64,000 bases of DNA from Chalara sp. BL73 (taxonomy: Eukaryota > Ascomycota > Leotiomycetes > Helotiales): NCBI GenBank assembly GCA_918026815.1, contig CAKJVC010000155.1, positions 434,001 to 498,000 of the forward strand, in the 5' to 3' direction. The notes beneath the pieces were generated by a model. That model saw nothing but the letters and a program-made list of their open reading frames with translations, did not search any database and was not told the origin of the DNA. The position numbers were made by a program, and so were the translations under genes. Positions 1 to 11,183 of this stretch are shown one piece after another (the first letter of the stretch is position 1; every line of letters starts with the position of its first letter).

Positions 1-285
1 GAAGATAGGTGTCTCGGGGGAGGAAGAGCGGGCGATGGAAAGGTCCATCCACCATCCTCCAGTATTGGAAACGAGGAGGGTGTGATGGGTGGGTGAATAT
101 GAAGCCTTTTGGGACTCTAGCGGTGATTTGAAAGCTGCCGCTTCCGACTCCCGCGAGGCTTCTTCGTATTGGTCTAATGTTGAGGCCACTGATGGCTTTG
201 AATACGGCACAAGTTCGATGTGAGATGAAGCTGGGGGTGTTTCGGACGATTGCCTTCTGCGGCGCAGCTCGCTCATTACGGCCAT
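1..285 (-). CDS. 5' end of an unrecognised gene, cut by the window edge
   Basis: Reading leftward from an ATG at 285 the frame stays open for 95 codons to the window edge, so only the N-terminus is visible. The peptide starts MAVMSELRRRQSSETPP, is rich in Ser, Glu and Pro and looks like a disordered N-terminal tail; a GGWWMDL stretch follows near residue 75. A second in-frame ATG lies three codons downstream. I do not recognise the family and cannot say whether an intron falls inside this piece. Confidence 0.5.
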   Translation of the reverse strand, partial: MAVMSELRRRRQSSETPPASSHIELVPYSKPSVASTLDQYEEASRESEAAAFKSPLESQKASYSPTHHTLLVSNTGGWWMDLSIARSSSPETPIF

Positions 286-1609
286 GGATAAGATCTAAAC
301 ACTAATTTTGAATAATAAAAGAGGCCCTTGAGCGAGAGAATGAGTAAAACGAGTGATATATATACTATCTACTATCTACATGCGTTGTGGCTCAAGTGTT
401 TTTGTGCTACAGTAGTGAGAATTCATCTTCCCCTCTACTGCTTGATAATTGGTAGATGGAAAAGACGGCTGAAGCATAACGTCTTTTTACATATCAAAAG
501 GCCAATCATGCTCAAGGCTTGTAATGCTATGAGCCTAGTGGTGACCGGCCTTGTGAGCCCAACCCGACACGGCCACGATCAGCTCGGATCAATACGAAGA
601 TCCTTGTCAATATAATTTCTTGGCAGTATGTTCTTGGCATAGATGCAAAATATTGAGCATATCTGCCTGCGCATATAATCTGGAGGTGGGCAATTGAGGA
701 ATAATGAATCTATAAGAAATGAAGAGGGGTCAACGGGATAGTGTGCCTAATGTGTCCTTATCAGCGAACCTGTATCATGCATGTTCGGCTAATAAGGATG
801 GCGGTAGGAAACGACTCAAAACGTGACTAACTAGATGGAAGTGGGTGCGGGACTGAGGAATCGTCTGAGTAATCAGCGGAAGAAAATCAATGTACTTGAC
901 GTACTCGACTTGGTGTTAAGGAGATGCTCGCGAAATCCTGGCGGAAAGTATAGTTCCGAACCGTGGAATGGTGGCTGAGCTGGTATCCTGTTGTGATTAA
1001 GCGAGTGGAGCGGACTCAGTCTTGGAAACTAAATGGCGTAGGATGGGGAATGCGGAACATTTAAATCATTCCTATATTATGCTCTTCCATGAGGATAACG
1101 AGAAACCTGCGGTTAGTTGTTGCAGGGAAGTGTCTCGAGATTAACCAAAGAGCATATTTCACGTTGTCCTTAACAACAACAGGGGTAAGAAGCACCTCAG
1201 AAAGGTAAATCGCAAACTCAAAGCAGGAAAATGAAAAACAGCATAAGACGTAGATCTGAGATTGTAAACAAAGGAAAATTTGCAAGACAAAAAAGATACC
1301 AAGCATACCAGCTTCCAGCTTTCCCAAACGCCTATCCAAAGTTGATGTTCGTGCCCTACTTCGCAATGATGGTTGAAGTGAATGCCAGTGCAATGTTTGG
1401 CTTCACATATCGACTCGGCATATCACCTGAACTCCAACCTTTTCCTAACCCTATTCCTGGTATTCCCATGCCCAAAAACTCCAAATTCCAAATTCCAAAT
1501 TGCTATGCCAACTCCTGATATCTCATATTTACAATAGTGATTGATGTTTCTGTGTTATATTGCTATAGCTTCGTAGTGCTTTCTTTGTCGTACTTACTAT
1601 GGACAAGAG
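286..1609. other. intergenic, no gene seen
   Basis: Short ORFs exist on both strands but none resembles a known protein or shows convincing splice sites. A small direct repeat of CCAAATT occurs near 1480-1502. The left part presumably holds the promoter of the gene starting at 285. Confidence 0.5.
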
Positions 1610-2149
1610 TTAGGATCCGAGGACAAGGCCTGCTACTCCAAGTGCGAGTAACAATGCTGCTGAGACTGTTGTCTTCTTCTCCTTCTTGCTCCTCCATTGG
1701 ATAGTATCGCCGCCGCTGGTTTGTTGTTTGGTTTGAATCGGTGCTGCAATGACGGAAGAACCAGGTCCGTCCTTTCCGATGAAACACTTTGCCGTGACAC
1801 CTTTTGCAATCTTTCCACTGCTCTCCATACATTGCTCGAAACCCTTCACACCCTCTGTCCCGGTCACATTACAATACCGCCAGCTACAACCATTCGCCTC
1901 ATATCCAGCTGTCCGCGCTGGATGTAGAATGTTGTGCAGGTAGGTATTGTGCTTTGTGGGCCTTACGCCATTTGCGTTTGCGAGAGTGGTGTTGCAGCAC
2001 ATGGCAAGGAGGACCGGGCTTCTTGTAACGAACCCCGAGACCGCGCAAGCAGCCCCTGATCCATTTGCGAGAAAAGGGGGTTGGGGGATGGTGGTGTTAG
2101 AATCACGACAGGCAAGCTGAGCGGCATATGGGAGCGAGTAGTTGGCCAT
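1610..2149 (-). CDS. Cys-rich hypothetical protein with hydrophobic, GPI-like C-terminus
   Basis: The first ATG of the long frame is at 2149 and gives 179 residues (MANYSLPYAAQLACRD...). It has several Asn-X-Thr/Ser sequons and about nine cysteines, including a MCCNTT motif and NGCSWRYCNVTG, and ends in a run of about 17 hydrophobic residues (VSAALLLALGVAGLVLGS) after a KKEKK stretch. This suits an extracellular protein with a GPI-anchor signal or a tail-anchored protein. No convincing signal peptide is in frame; the frame stays open upstream without an ATG, so a short 5' exon carrying one may exist (another ATG at 2235 opens a different frame). A TATATAA lies upstream. Function unknown. Confidence 0.6.
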   Translation of the reverse strand: MANYSLPYAAQLACRDSNTTIPQPPFLANGSGAACAVSGFVTRSPVLLAMCCNTTLANANGVRPTKHNTYLHNILHPARTAGYEANGCSWRYCNVTGTEGVKGFEQCMESSGKIAKGVTAKCFIGKDGPGSSVIAAPIQTKQQTSGGDTIQWRSKKEKKTTVSAALLLALGVAGLVLGS

Positions 2150-2402
2150 TCTTTGCGAGGCGAGCTGGCGTTCCAATCGACCTGGAGAAGAGATGGAATG
2201 ACCAAGACTTGGAAACGAAGGCTTTGAGAACCCATTGAGAGATAAATGAGAGCTCTGATCGAAAATGTAGAAACGTTAGATGAAGTGTGAGCGACAGTCT
2301 ATAAGCGAAATCAAGAAAAGCAAATGCGGATAAGACAAAGGAAAAAGGAAAATCGTGATGTGAATGCTATGATGGGGGCATCAATGGCCAGGCGATACGA
2401 AG

Positions 2403-2409
2403 TTATATA
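2403..2409 (-). promoter_or_regulatory. possible TATA box for the 1610-2149 gene
   Basis: TATATAA on the minus strand, followed downstream by a CT-rich tract (about 2320-2345) typical of fungal core promoters. It is about 170 bp before the ATG at 2235 and 255 bp before the ATG at 2149. Assignment is by position only. Confidence 0.35.
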
Positions 2410-4293
2410 GTCCATTGAAAGATGCAATCCAACAGTGATTCGACAGCCAAAATTGAAGGAAATTTTTGGATTGTGGTAGCGAAGCATCCCAAATTCGATG
2501 AGGCTGGCAAGAGGGCTGAGGCTGAGTTGCTTCCCATTCCTCAACGGCAGCTAATGGGGTATGCAACTTCGCAAAATTACCGTGAGGAATCGTCCTAGCA
2601 ACAATAATCACAATGATACAGATGCCGGAGTCTAGAAAAGAAGAAGAATAATTAAATGTGACGTCCTTGTTCTTGGCCTGCAATGAAGCAGATCTTTCCG
2701 AGCGTGAAATGCGGTTTCGGGATGGTCCGACGATGTTCGCTGACGGGCATCATCTGTCCTGTTCTCTGGTGGAGGGAGCATCCCATTGGGGTCCATCTAG
2801 TTTGACTCACAAATTCTCATCCAACATCTAGTCGAGCGTGATCAATCTGGACGTCACGCGTTCGTCATCCGGATTCCATATCACCCCGTCGCCTGGTAAG
2901 GTGAGGTCATTGCGTTGATCCCCCTGGATGAGTAAGGAAGAGATGGATGAGGCGGCTCTGTTCGTTTAGGGGCTGTTGGCTGTTGTTTAGGCCCATTTAG
3001 GGCCTCTAAGAGCCGCCAGCCCACGTGTTCCAGGCCCTGTTTTTGGCGCTTGCCCATTGAAGGAGCCCTGTCGCATCTCGGCTTGGAGGCTGCGCCGTGG
3101 TGGCGTGCCGCCATGGGATGCTGCATCATCTCAGATATACCTTTTTCTGTACTTTATCCTTATATTACCCCAGGATCTTGGTTGGAAGAAGAAAGAAGGC
3201 TTTGTTTGTTTATTTTAATTGAACATTGCTGTGTGCATCTATCTGATAAGCTTGGCGTGTCTTGAGGGCTCAGTCGGGATTCAATATTGGCTTCTTACTT
3301 ACCCGATGCATAGGTACTGCAATGTACTGTGTGTGCAGTGCCCTTTCGGCCACTGGGAAGACGAGGTCGTCTTCTCCTTCATCCTCATCCTTTTCCACGC
3401 ATCTGGCTATGTGTGAGGGTCAATAGGGTTTTGAAGCCAAGCCTTGTTCATATCCATATCAACAAGCTGTCAATCTACACAAGCGCATTGAACAAAAATA
3501 GAACTATGCATACGGGAGAACAAGTTTTCAAGCCGGCTTTCATAACCACATTCTGGGGGAATTATGCGTTCTGAAAGTGCCCGCCGGTACAGTCTCATTC
3601 TAGGAGCGTTGTGGTAGCCTTGGCAGCCCTTTGAAGATTCCCATTCCTTCTGGTTAGCGTATGCCTCTCCTAGATCTTGGAGTCACATTTGGAGTAGGTA
3701 TTGCAACATCGACATCCTCAATGCTTTAATGAATCCTTGGGCGGTTAGAGGACTCTCCATTAGTAGACGAATAACCCACATATAGTCTTGGAGTATACAT
3801 GGCGGATAAATTTTTGACCGTGTGACGGACGACCAAAAATCCAGCAGGAGTTAGGACGTGAGACTGCACTACAAAGTGGAGGGAATACTATGGGATACAA
3901 TATTCTGGGGTAATTTCCCTACAACAATATCTGCCCAGCCTACCCAGAAATCAGAAGATCCCCTTTCACTGAAGAGATGATTTCTATCGATTGCGGATTG
4001 GAACTCCTTAAATTATATCTTCCACACAATCAATGGATGACAGCCATTGATTTCAAATGAGATGAACGAGAATTTTAATCCTGCCATCGCAATTTCAAGA
4101 AACGGGAGTTGATTCTCCATCTTGTTGATGCTGGTTTGAGCGGAACCCATGGTTTAGTCGACTCTATTATACAGTCTGTCCTCCAACATCCGTCAACCCA
4201 GACTCCAAATATGCATGCACTCTAGCTCTTTTCGCCCGGCCATTATAATATACAGGTTCTAACATTGGTGCTCACGAGGTATCGATCAGCCCC
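2410..4293. other. intergenic, no gene seen
   Basis: About 1.9 kb with only short, unrecognisable ORFs on both strands. No repeat or RNA gene was identified. Confidence 0.5.
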
Positions 4294-4565
4294 TTAGACG
4301 AGCTTCTTAACAAAATCGACAGCGAACGGTGCTATATTCCTGTTAGCATGACCCGTTCGTAATCGCAGCTGCCAAACAGCCAGAGCCATTGTTCAATAGC
4401 TTACAGAAATACAAGAGCACAGCTCCAACGATGACTTGTTGAATCGTCAACGCAGCCTCATCCTCCTGTTGCTTGATCTCGGCAGCCGAGAGCTGTGGTG
4501 GCGCTGAACCTCATTAGCAAACAGCATCAGCCAGCAGTTGGAGAGCACATACGTCCTCCGAACAT
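4294..4565 (-). CDS. TOM5: TOM5, small subunit of the mitochondrial outer-membrane import complex
   Basis: Three short exons on the minus strand: 4553-4565, 4405-4509 and 4294-4331. The introns (4510-4552, donor GTATGT; 4332-4404, donor GTAAGC, branch CTAAC) join in phase to a 51-residue protein. It starts MFGGRSAPPQLSAAE, has an acidic, glutamine-rich N-terminal half, a single membrane helix (about residues 28-41, VIVGAVLLYF) and the ending SPFAVDFVKKLV. The MFGG start, the single C-terminal helix followed by a Ser-Pro-Phe motif, and the length of about 50 residues are all typical of fungal Tom5, a tail-anchored TOM subunit that helps pass precursors to the Tom40 pore. It is too small and too split for simple ORF detection. 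Confidence 0.87.
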
Positions 4566-5354
4566 ATCTGTGGTGTATTGTGGTATGGGAGAGCTTTAGT
4601 TTCTGTGTTTGGTAACTTGTTGATGATGCGATTGTTTCTTTGGAAATTATTTTTAGCGATGGGTTTCTGCGGCATTTGATTGGTCACCGTCAAAGATATG
4701 GCCAGATCGAGTCATGTCGGGCCAACTGGCCGGGATCGGAATATGGACGGAAACCGAAGTACAGCTGCTGTTAGGTAATCTCGCCTTCTTTATGCTTATC
4801 AGGTGTCATGAAAATGAGGGGCATTCCTATATTACAAACTCATTTATATATTATTGTGACGTAAAGGTCGTGGCCTCAAGTTCATATATATCGTATACAG
4901 TTTATCTCTGTCTCTGTGAGAGTTGTTGACCTGGAGGTAAACCTACCTAGTATTGTATCAAGCACATGTAAATTATATGGTGGCCACTGACCGGAAGCTC
5001 ATGCCAAGCCACCCTGTGGCGTTTAGCTTTATCGTGGGGCATAAATTTCTTGAAAGCGCTAGGGAATGAGTTGATGCCGTTGCTAAACGCACAGAATGGG
5101 TTCGTACCTTTTCCCCATTTTCGGGATAAGCATGCTAGATTGGGTTTCCGACTCACGCATGTAACAAAACTCCTGTTATGTTCTTCATGAACCAAAGTAA
5201 TCAATTCACAAAACATGGGCTGCAGTCCTTCTTCCTAAAAAGCCCGAACCCCACCATCTCCGAAGCTCCCCTGCTCTGACCTCTCTCCTGCTACCCTCAT
5301 ATACACCGACTTTTGCTTCGATTTGAGATTTCGAGGTGAGGAAGCACCCGCACA
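4566..5354. other. divergent promoter region between TOM5 and the glycine decarboxylase gene
   Basis: About 790 bp separating two genes for mitochondrial proteins transcribed away from each other. No coding signal is visible. A shared promoter is possible but nothing specific is seen. Confidence 0.45.
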
Positions 5355-8300
5355 ATGGCAACTCCAACTCTGGCTCTGCGAGCTCAAATTGGACGTCTTG
5401 CGACGCACACTCGATCCCGCAGATCCTCTGCGAGCATCACACGACCATGGGTTTGCCGCCAATGTACCCGTTCTACGGGCTTACAGGCCAGGAGAACCTT
5501 CTACAACAGCTCTGCGAGCGATGAGATCAACAAGCCTAAAAGCGCGATTGCGCGCGGGGCATACCTACCGCTTGATACTTTCGTCAGACGCCACATTGGC
5601 CCGGATCCAGAATCTACGGAGCAAATGTTGAAGGCGCTCGACCCGCCTGCGAAGACACTGGATGAGTTCGTGAAACAAGTCCTGCCAGCCGATATTCTGT
5701 CAGCGAAAGATCTGGAAATCGACGCAAAGAGCTCAGGCGGCGAGGAAGGGTTCACGGAATCCGAGCTCTTAGCCAGACTGAAGTCTATCGCGGGCAAGAA
5801 CACTATCATGCGCAGCTATATCGGGACGGGATATGCTGGCACACGTGTACCAGAAGTTATAAAGAGAAATGTGCTGGAGGGACCGGGCTGGTACACGAGT
5901 TATACGCCATATCAGCCAGAGATCAGTCAGGGCAGACTGGAATCTCTGCTTAACTTTCAGACACTGGTCAGTGATTTGACGGGATTGCCAATCTCCAATG
6001 CTTCTCTGCTAGATGAATCTACAGCAGCTGCGGAGGCTATGACTCTTGCACTGAATGCGTTACCCACTGCTAGACAGAAGAGTAAGAACAAGACATTCTT
6101 TGTTAGCCATTTAGTACACCCTCAGACGCAAGCAGTACTCCAGAGCCGTGCTGAGGGATTTGATATCAAGATTGAGATCGGAGATGTCCTAGCAGATGGC
6201 GGAAATCGTGTTAAGGAGCTTGGAAAGGATCTGATAGGTGTTCTGGTTCAATATCCAGATACTGAAGGAGGCGTTGAGGATTTCAAGGGATTAGCTAATA
6301 TTATCCACGAGCAAGGTGCAACATTCAGTGTTGCTACCGATCTTCTGGCCTTGACCGTGCTCACTCCTCCAGGAGAATTCGGTGCTGACATTGCATTTGG
6401 TAATGCTCAGAGATTTGGGGTGCCATTCGGATATGGTGGACCACACGCCGCTTTCTTTGCTGTGAGCGATAAGTACAAGCGCAAGATTCCAGGTCGTCTT
6501 ATTGGCGTTTCAAAAGATCGTTTGGGTAACCCAGCTATGAGATTAGCTCTGCAAACCCGAGAACAGCATATTCGACGTGAGAAAGCCACAAGCAATGTTT
6601 GCACTGCACAGGCTCTTTTGGCAAACATGAGTGCATTTTATGCCATCTATCACGGCCCGCAGGGTTTAAAAGCGATTGCCGAGAGGACTATCAATGGGGC
6701 AAGAATCATTGAGCAAGGATTGAAGGATCTCGGATATGAAACTGGGTCGACAGGCAAGGGTGAGGATGGCAGAGTGCTCTTTGATACTGTCGTGGTCAAT
6801 GTCGGCGAAGGGAAATCTGATGAGGTTTTGGCTTACGCAGTTAAGAACTACAAGATTAACCTGAGAAAATTTGACGACAGCCGACTAGGTATAACTATCG
6901 ACGAGACTGTTGACATCGCGGACCTCCACGATATCCTTTCTATATTCAAAGAATTTTCTAAGTCCAGCAGCGAGATAAAGATCGAGCAGATCATCGAATC
7001 ATTACCCGGAAACGGTACACTTCCCATTCCAGCTTCATTGAAGAGAACATCAGAATATCTCACCCACCCAGTATTCAACACTCATCATTCAGAGACCGAA
7101 ATCCTTCGCTACATTCATCACCTCCAATCCAAGGACCTGTCTCTTACCCACTCGATGATCCCGTTGGGATCTTGCACCATGAAATTAAACGCCACAACCG
7201 AAATGGCTCCAGTCACATGGCCGGAATTTTCATCTATCCATCCATTTGTGCCAAAAGATCAAGCAATTGGTTATAAAACCATGATTGATGAATTGGAGGC
7301 TGATCTGGCCACGATCACCGGGTTCGATGCTGTATCTCTGCAACCCAACTCGGGTGCCCAAGGCGAGTTCACTGGTCTTCGCGTAATCAGAAAATTTCAA
7401 GAGCAAAAACCGGGCAAGAAACGTGATATCTGCTTGATTCCTGTCTCGGCTCATGGTACTAATCCAGCATCGGCTGCTATGGCTGGCATGCGTGTCGTCA
7501 CTATTAAATGTGACACTAAGACCGGCAATCTCGACATGGCGGATCTCAAAGCCAAATGCGAGAAGTACAGCGAAGAGCTCGGTGCCATCATGATCACCTA
7601 CCCTTCCACATTTGGTGTCTTTGAACCAGAAATCAAAGCAGCTTGCGATATCGTCCACCAGCACGGTGGCCAGGTTTACATGGACGGTGCAAACATGAAT
7701 GCTCAAATCGGCTTGTGTTCTCCAGGCGAGATTGGCGCCGATGTCTGCCATCTCAACCTCCACAAGACCTTCTGTATTCCCCATGGTGGTGGTGGACCAG
7801 GTGTTGGTCCCATTGGTGTGAAGTCTCACCTCGCGCCATTCCTCCCTGGGCACCCGCTCGTTCAGACAGGAGGCGAAACGGCAATTGCGCCTGTAAGTGG
7901 CGCGCCATGGGGCTCAGCAAGTATCCTTCCCATTTCTTGGGCATATGTCAAGATGATGGGCGGCCGTGGCCTTACCCACGCTACCAAAATCACTTTACTC
8001 AACGCTAATTATATCATGTCTCGTCTTCGCCCCCACTATCAGATCCTCTATACGAATGCCAATTCGCGCTGCGCGCACGAGTTTATTCTCGATGTCCGTG
8101 GCTTCAAAGAATCCGCCGGCGTTGAAGCTATCGATATTGCCAAGCGTCTCCAAGACTACGGGTTCCATGCCCCGACCATGAGCTGGCCAGTTGCGAACAC
8201 GCTCATGATCGAGCCAACGGAATCTGAAAGCAAGGAAGAGCTTGATCGCTTTATTGATGCTCTTATTTCTATTCGAAAGGAAATCAAGGCAGTAGAGGAC

Positions 8301-8641
8301 GGAAATATCCCTAGAGAAGGAAACGTCCTAAAGTTAGCGCCACATTCGCAGAGAGATCTATTGAGCGACGAGTGGGAAAGACCTTACACCCGTCAGCAGG
8401 CCGCCTACCCGCTTCCATACCTGAAAGAAAAGAAATTCTGGCCTAGTGTTACGAGATTAGATGATAGTATGTCCTCACCTTCCCCTGCCCGCTTTCCCTC
8501 CCAAATTGAAGGATTAATATTAACAAGATATTAGCCTACGGAGACCTCAACCTGTTCTGCACATGCGGTCCTGTTGATGCAGTTGACGAGCCGGAGGGCG
8601 AGAAGGGCATAACTGGTGTATCTGCCCCGGCACCTACATGA
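5355..8641 (+). CDS. GCV2: glycine dehydrogenase (decarboxylating), P protein of the glycine cleavage system, mitochondrial
   Basis: Decarboxylates glycine and passes the aminomethyl group to the lipoyl H protein in the mitochondrial matrix. Exons 5355-8466 and 8535-8641 join across a 68-bp intron (GTATGT...TTAG) to give 1,072 residues, the usual length for a single-chain eukaryotic P protein. Without this splice the frame would end in a spurious tail at 8534; with it the conserved TYGDLNLFCTCGP ending appears. The N-terminus is Arg/Ser-rich and lacks acidic residues, as in a mitochondrial presequence; the conserved body begins near FVRRHIGPD. The PLP-binding lysine is K804 in LNLHKTFCIPHGGGGPG. 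The N-terminal pseudo-domain and the C-terminal catalytic domain both look complete, with no disruption. Confidence 0.97.
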
Positions 8642-8996
8642 TCTGTATATTTTACACACCTTTCGTACATGCAAATGACAGAATATAAGGACGGATGAAA
8701 ATTTCAACATCACAGAGCATGGAGTTGGGCGTTCATTTGCCAGGGGCATTTTAGAGAGACTTGACTGGCTTCAACCGCCAAGATGCGATAGCGATAGAAT
8801 GTAAATGAGAATAATTTAACATTGAGAGATTGGCTGTAGTGACGTATTCATTCACGTTTTTCTATGTTCTATGAAAATTATAGATAGTTTTGAACTCCAC
8901 CAAGCGGTGCATGCCGATTGGCCTAGAAAAAAGGCTGGGAGGTACACTCTGCAGCGTTCAAGCCATTAGCCACCTAACAATAGCCAAAGTCGGCGT
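8642..8996. other. tail-to-tail intergenic region
   Basis: 3' flank shared by the convergent glycine decarboxylase and GH45 genes. No further gene is seen. Confidence 0.5.
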
Positions 8997-9924
8997 CTAG
9001 CTCCATCTCCCACATCCAGTCCGATCAATCATGGCCTGCGGGCACGAAATCTCGCGAAAGTCTACAGCGGGATTATCCGCGTTTTGGAACCAGTCGAAGC
9101 GGAAGAGGCACGCGCTGCGGAATTGCCCTACGGGCAGGATGTTGCATTGGTCTCGCGACGTGTACCCGCCGTATGCGTTGCCCATGTAGGCGTCGTTGAA
9201 CTGCGCAGCGCACTTCCCGGGGTCAGCAATCATTCTGCCTCAAGGGGGTTGTGGACGTGATATGCAAGCTTACGCCTTGAGGGAATGCACCCACGCCACC
9301 GCCTGGTATGGCGAGGTCGAACTGGTTGTTGTTGAGATCGCCTCCCGTGTTGGTGACTTGCACGATCATCTTCTTCCCTCTAATCGAGGTGGATGTGAAT
9401 GTGAGTCTGGCGTGGTTCCGCTGTTAGCATGGGATATGAGCCGGTCGAGGGTAAGTGCTAAGGAGGGAGCTAGCCATGCGGAAAACTCACTCGTAGCATG
9501 CACAGCACCATTCTTTCTCTCCTTTCCCGACCAGCTTAGCCGCTGCAAAACCGTATGCCAGCTGATCATTCACAGCCCAAGGACTGTTGTTGCTACAGGT
9601 GAAGGCGTCGCCGCCGTTGCATGCGGACTGCCTGTTCGGATCGCGAGGTGAGAACCATTCTATTCAGAGGAAATACGTCAGCGACCAGGTTATCTCAATC
9701 TCGAACTACGTAGACTGTCTGTGATTCATGATATTCGTGCTTCCAAGGGTCAACTTACGATCTTGCTTATTGCACGTCCGAACGGGCTCCGATACCTGGG
9801 CCTTGTCGTTCCATGCACATGATGGTTTGCAGCAGTCCCAATACCGGGTCGTCACGCCTGAATCGGCCATGACTGAGGCAAAGAGATTCATGCTTGCTAG
9901 AGCGACGTAGAGCTGGCACAACAT
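8997..9924 (-). CDS. secreted GH45 endo-beta-1,4-glucanase
   Basis: Hydrolyses internal beta-1,4 links in cellulose outside the cell. Four exons on the minus strand (9759-9924, 9491-9659, 9274-9406, 8997-9212) with introns of 99, 84 and 61 bp join in phase to 227 residues. The first 20 residues form a signal peptide ([20 protein letters not shown]). The family hallmark [14 protein letters not shown] follows, then [18 protein letters not shown], a [21 protein letters not shown] block and SRDQCN...FRFDWF...NADNP. The two catalytic aspartates known for GH45 correspond to D30 and D142. The third acceptor was chosen (branch GCTGAC, ending GGGAAG) because it restores the conserved Gly-Cys pair. There is no carbohydrate-binding module, so this is a minimal catalytic domain. 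Confidence 0.93.
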
Positions 9925-11183
9925 ATTCGGTTCTGGGTTGAATAATTTGAAAGTTGGTGGAGTTTGCTACTGTCGGATGCTTGACACACGATCTCAGGGT
10001 AAGGGCATTACCGTATCTTATAGGCAATTTTGCATTGGATATCTTAGTTCACGTCTTCGTATTCATTCACCAACCAAGCTATCTGTTCAAAGATGCGGTT
10101 TTGTTTCTCTTCACAGAGCATGATACCTTCAGCGTACATCCGTAACGCCATTTCTCTACACATTCCAGCATAGTCTTTCAGCATTGCTCTTCCTTGGAGA
10201 CTAAATCTTACGTGGTCGGCGACTAAGAATCTTTTTAATGTTTCTTAGCGTGAATACATGTAGATAATTCACATCACGTGAGCGTAAATTCGTGGACTAC
10301 ATCCACTGGTCGGCGTTGTAGTTCTGCAGAAGTGGACATGTGGTGGATCTGTCGGGAAATAAAACTACATGCCAATTCGTAATGTTACGCAGACATAAAT
10401 GGAGAGAGTTTATGTCAGCTTTCAGGTGGGTTGACTCGGTGCCAGCTGAAATGGAGGTTCGCAGGGTACCTTAGCAGCAGATCAAACTAAGCAGCGAAGA
10501 TGTATGGCTTTAGATGAGGCAGCACCGAGCGGTTGTAAGCGACATCGCATACTAGTACAGGTCTGCTTCGACCAAAAAAAAACTTTTAAAAGAAAAGTTT
10601 AACTTGCAATAACCCCAGATCCAGGTGTGGTCAAGGAGTATATTGAGTCACGTGGTAAAAGGCAATCACCATTCTTTTCTCCTCTTTCCAGTCTTGTATT
10701 GCTGTATTAGAAAAGTATAGGATATCGAGAATTGGAAGAGCCGTAGCCAAACAGCTTGCAACGAACTATCGAACCTCCTATGTTCTTTGTGGCGCGCCTT
10801 TCTTATCAAGAAGCACTGCTCTAGGGCTTTATTATTTTGTCTGACGCACAAACTCACCAACACAACAACGAGCATTGTAGGTTATAATGGATCATGTTCC
10901 AAGTGAAATAATTGAGATTTGGGTCAGCTGTGGTCACAGCGACAACTTGCCAATCATGGCTAGCTTAGTCATGACCCTACGCCCGGCTTGTGAGAAATGT
11001 AGCCTTGCTTGAGAAAAAGCAATTACTCTCCGCGCCCAAAGTCTTTGTATGATTTCCAAGTCTATCATCCTCAGCCCTTTTCGAGGTTTTGGACACTTTA
11101 GTGGAGCAGTCGAGGATGTATCACAAGTTACTGACATAGTAAAATGTGGAGATACCCAAGCTGCTACTCATAGAGAAGAAACC
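9925..11183. other. intergenic, divergent promoters of GH45 and HET genes
   Basis: About 1.2 kb with no recognisable gene. A short A/T-rich hairpin-like run occurs near 10575-10600. The HET frame is open further upstream, from an ATG at 11049. Confidence 0.45.

Noticed and set aside
7230..7853. Long open frame on the minus strand (about 207 codons)
   Set aside because: It lies antisense inside the strongly supported glycine decarboxylase coding region and has no motif of its own.
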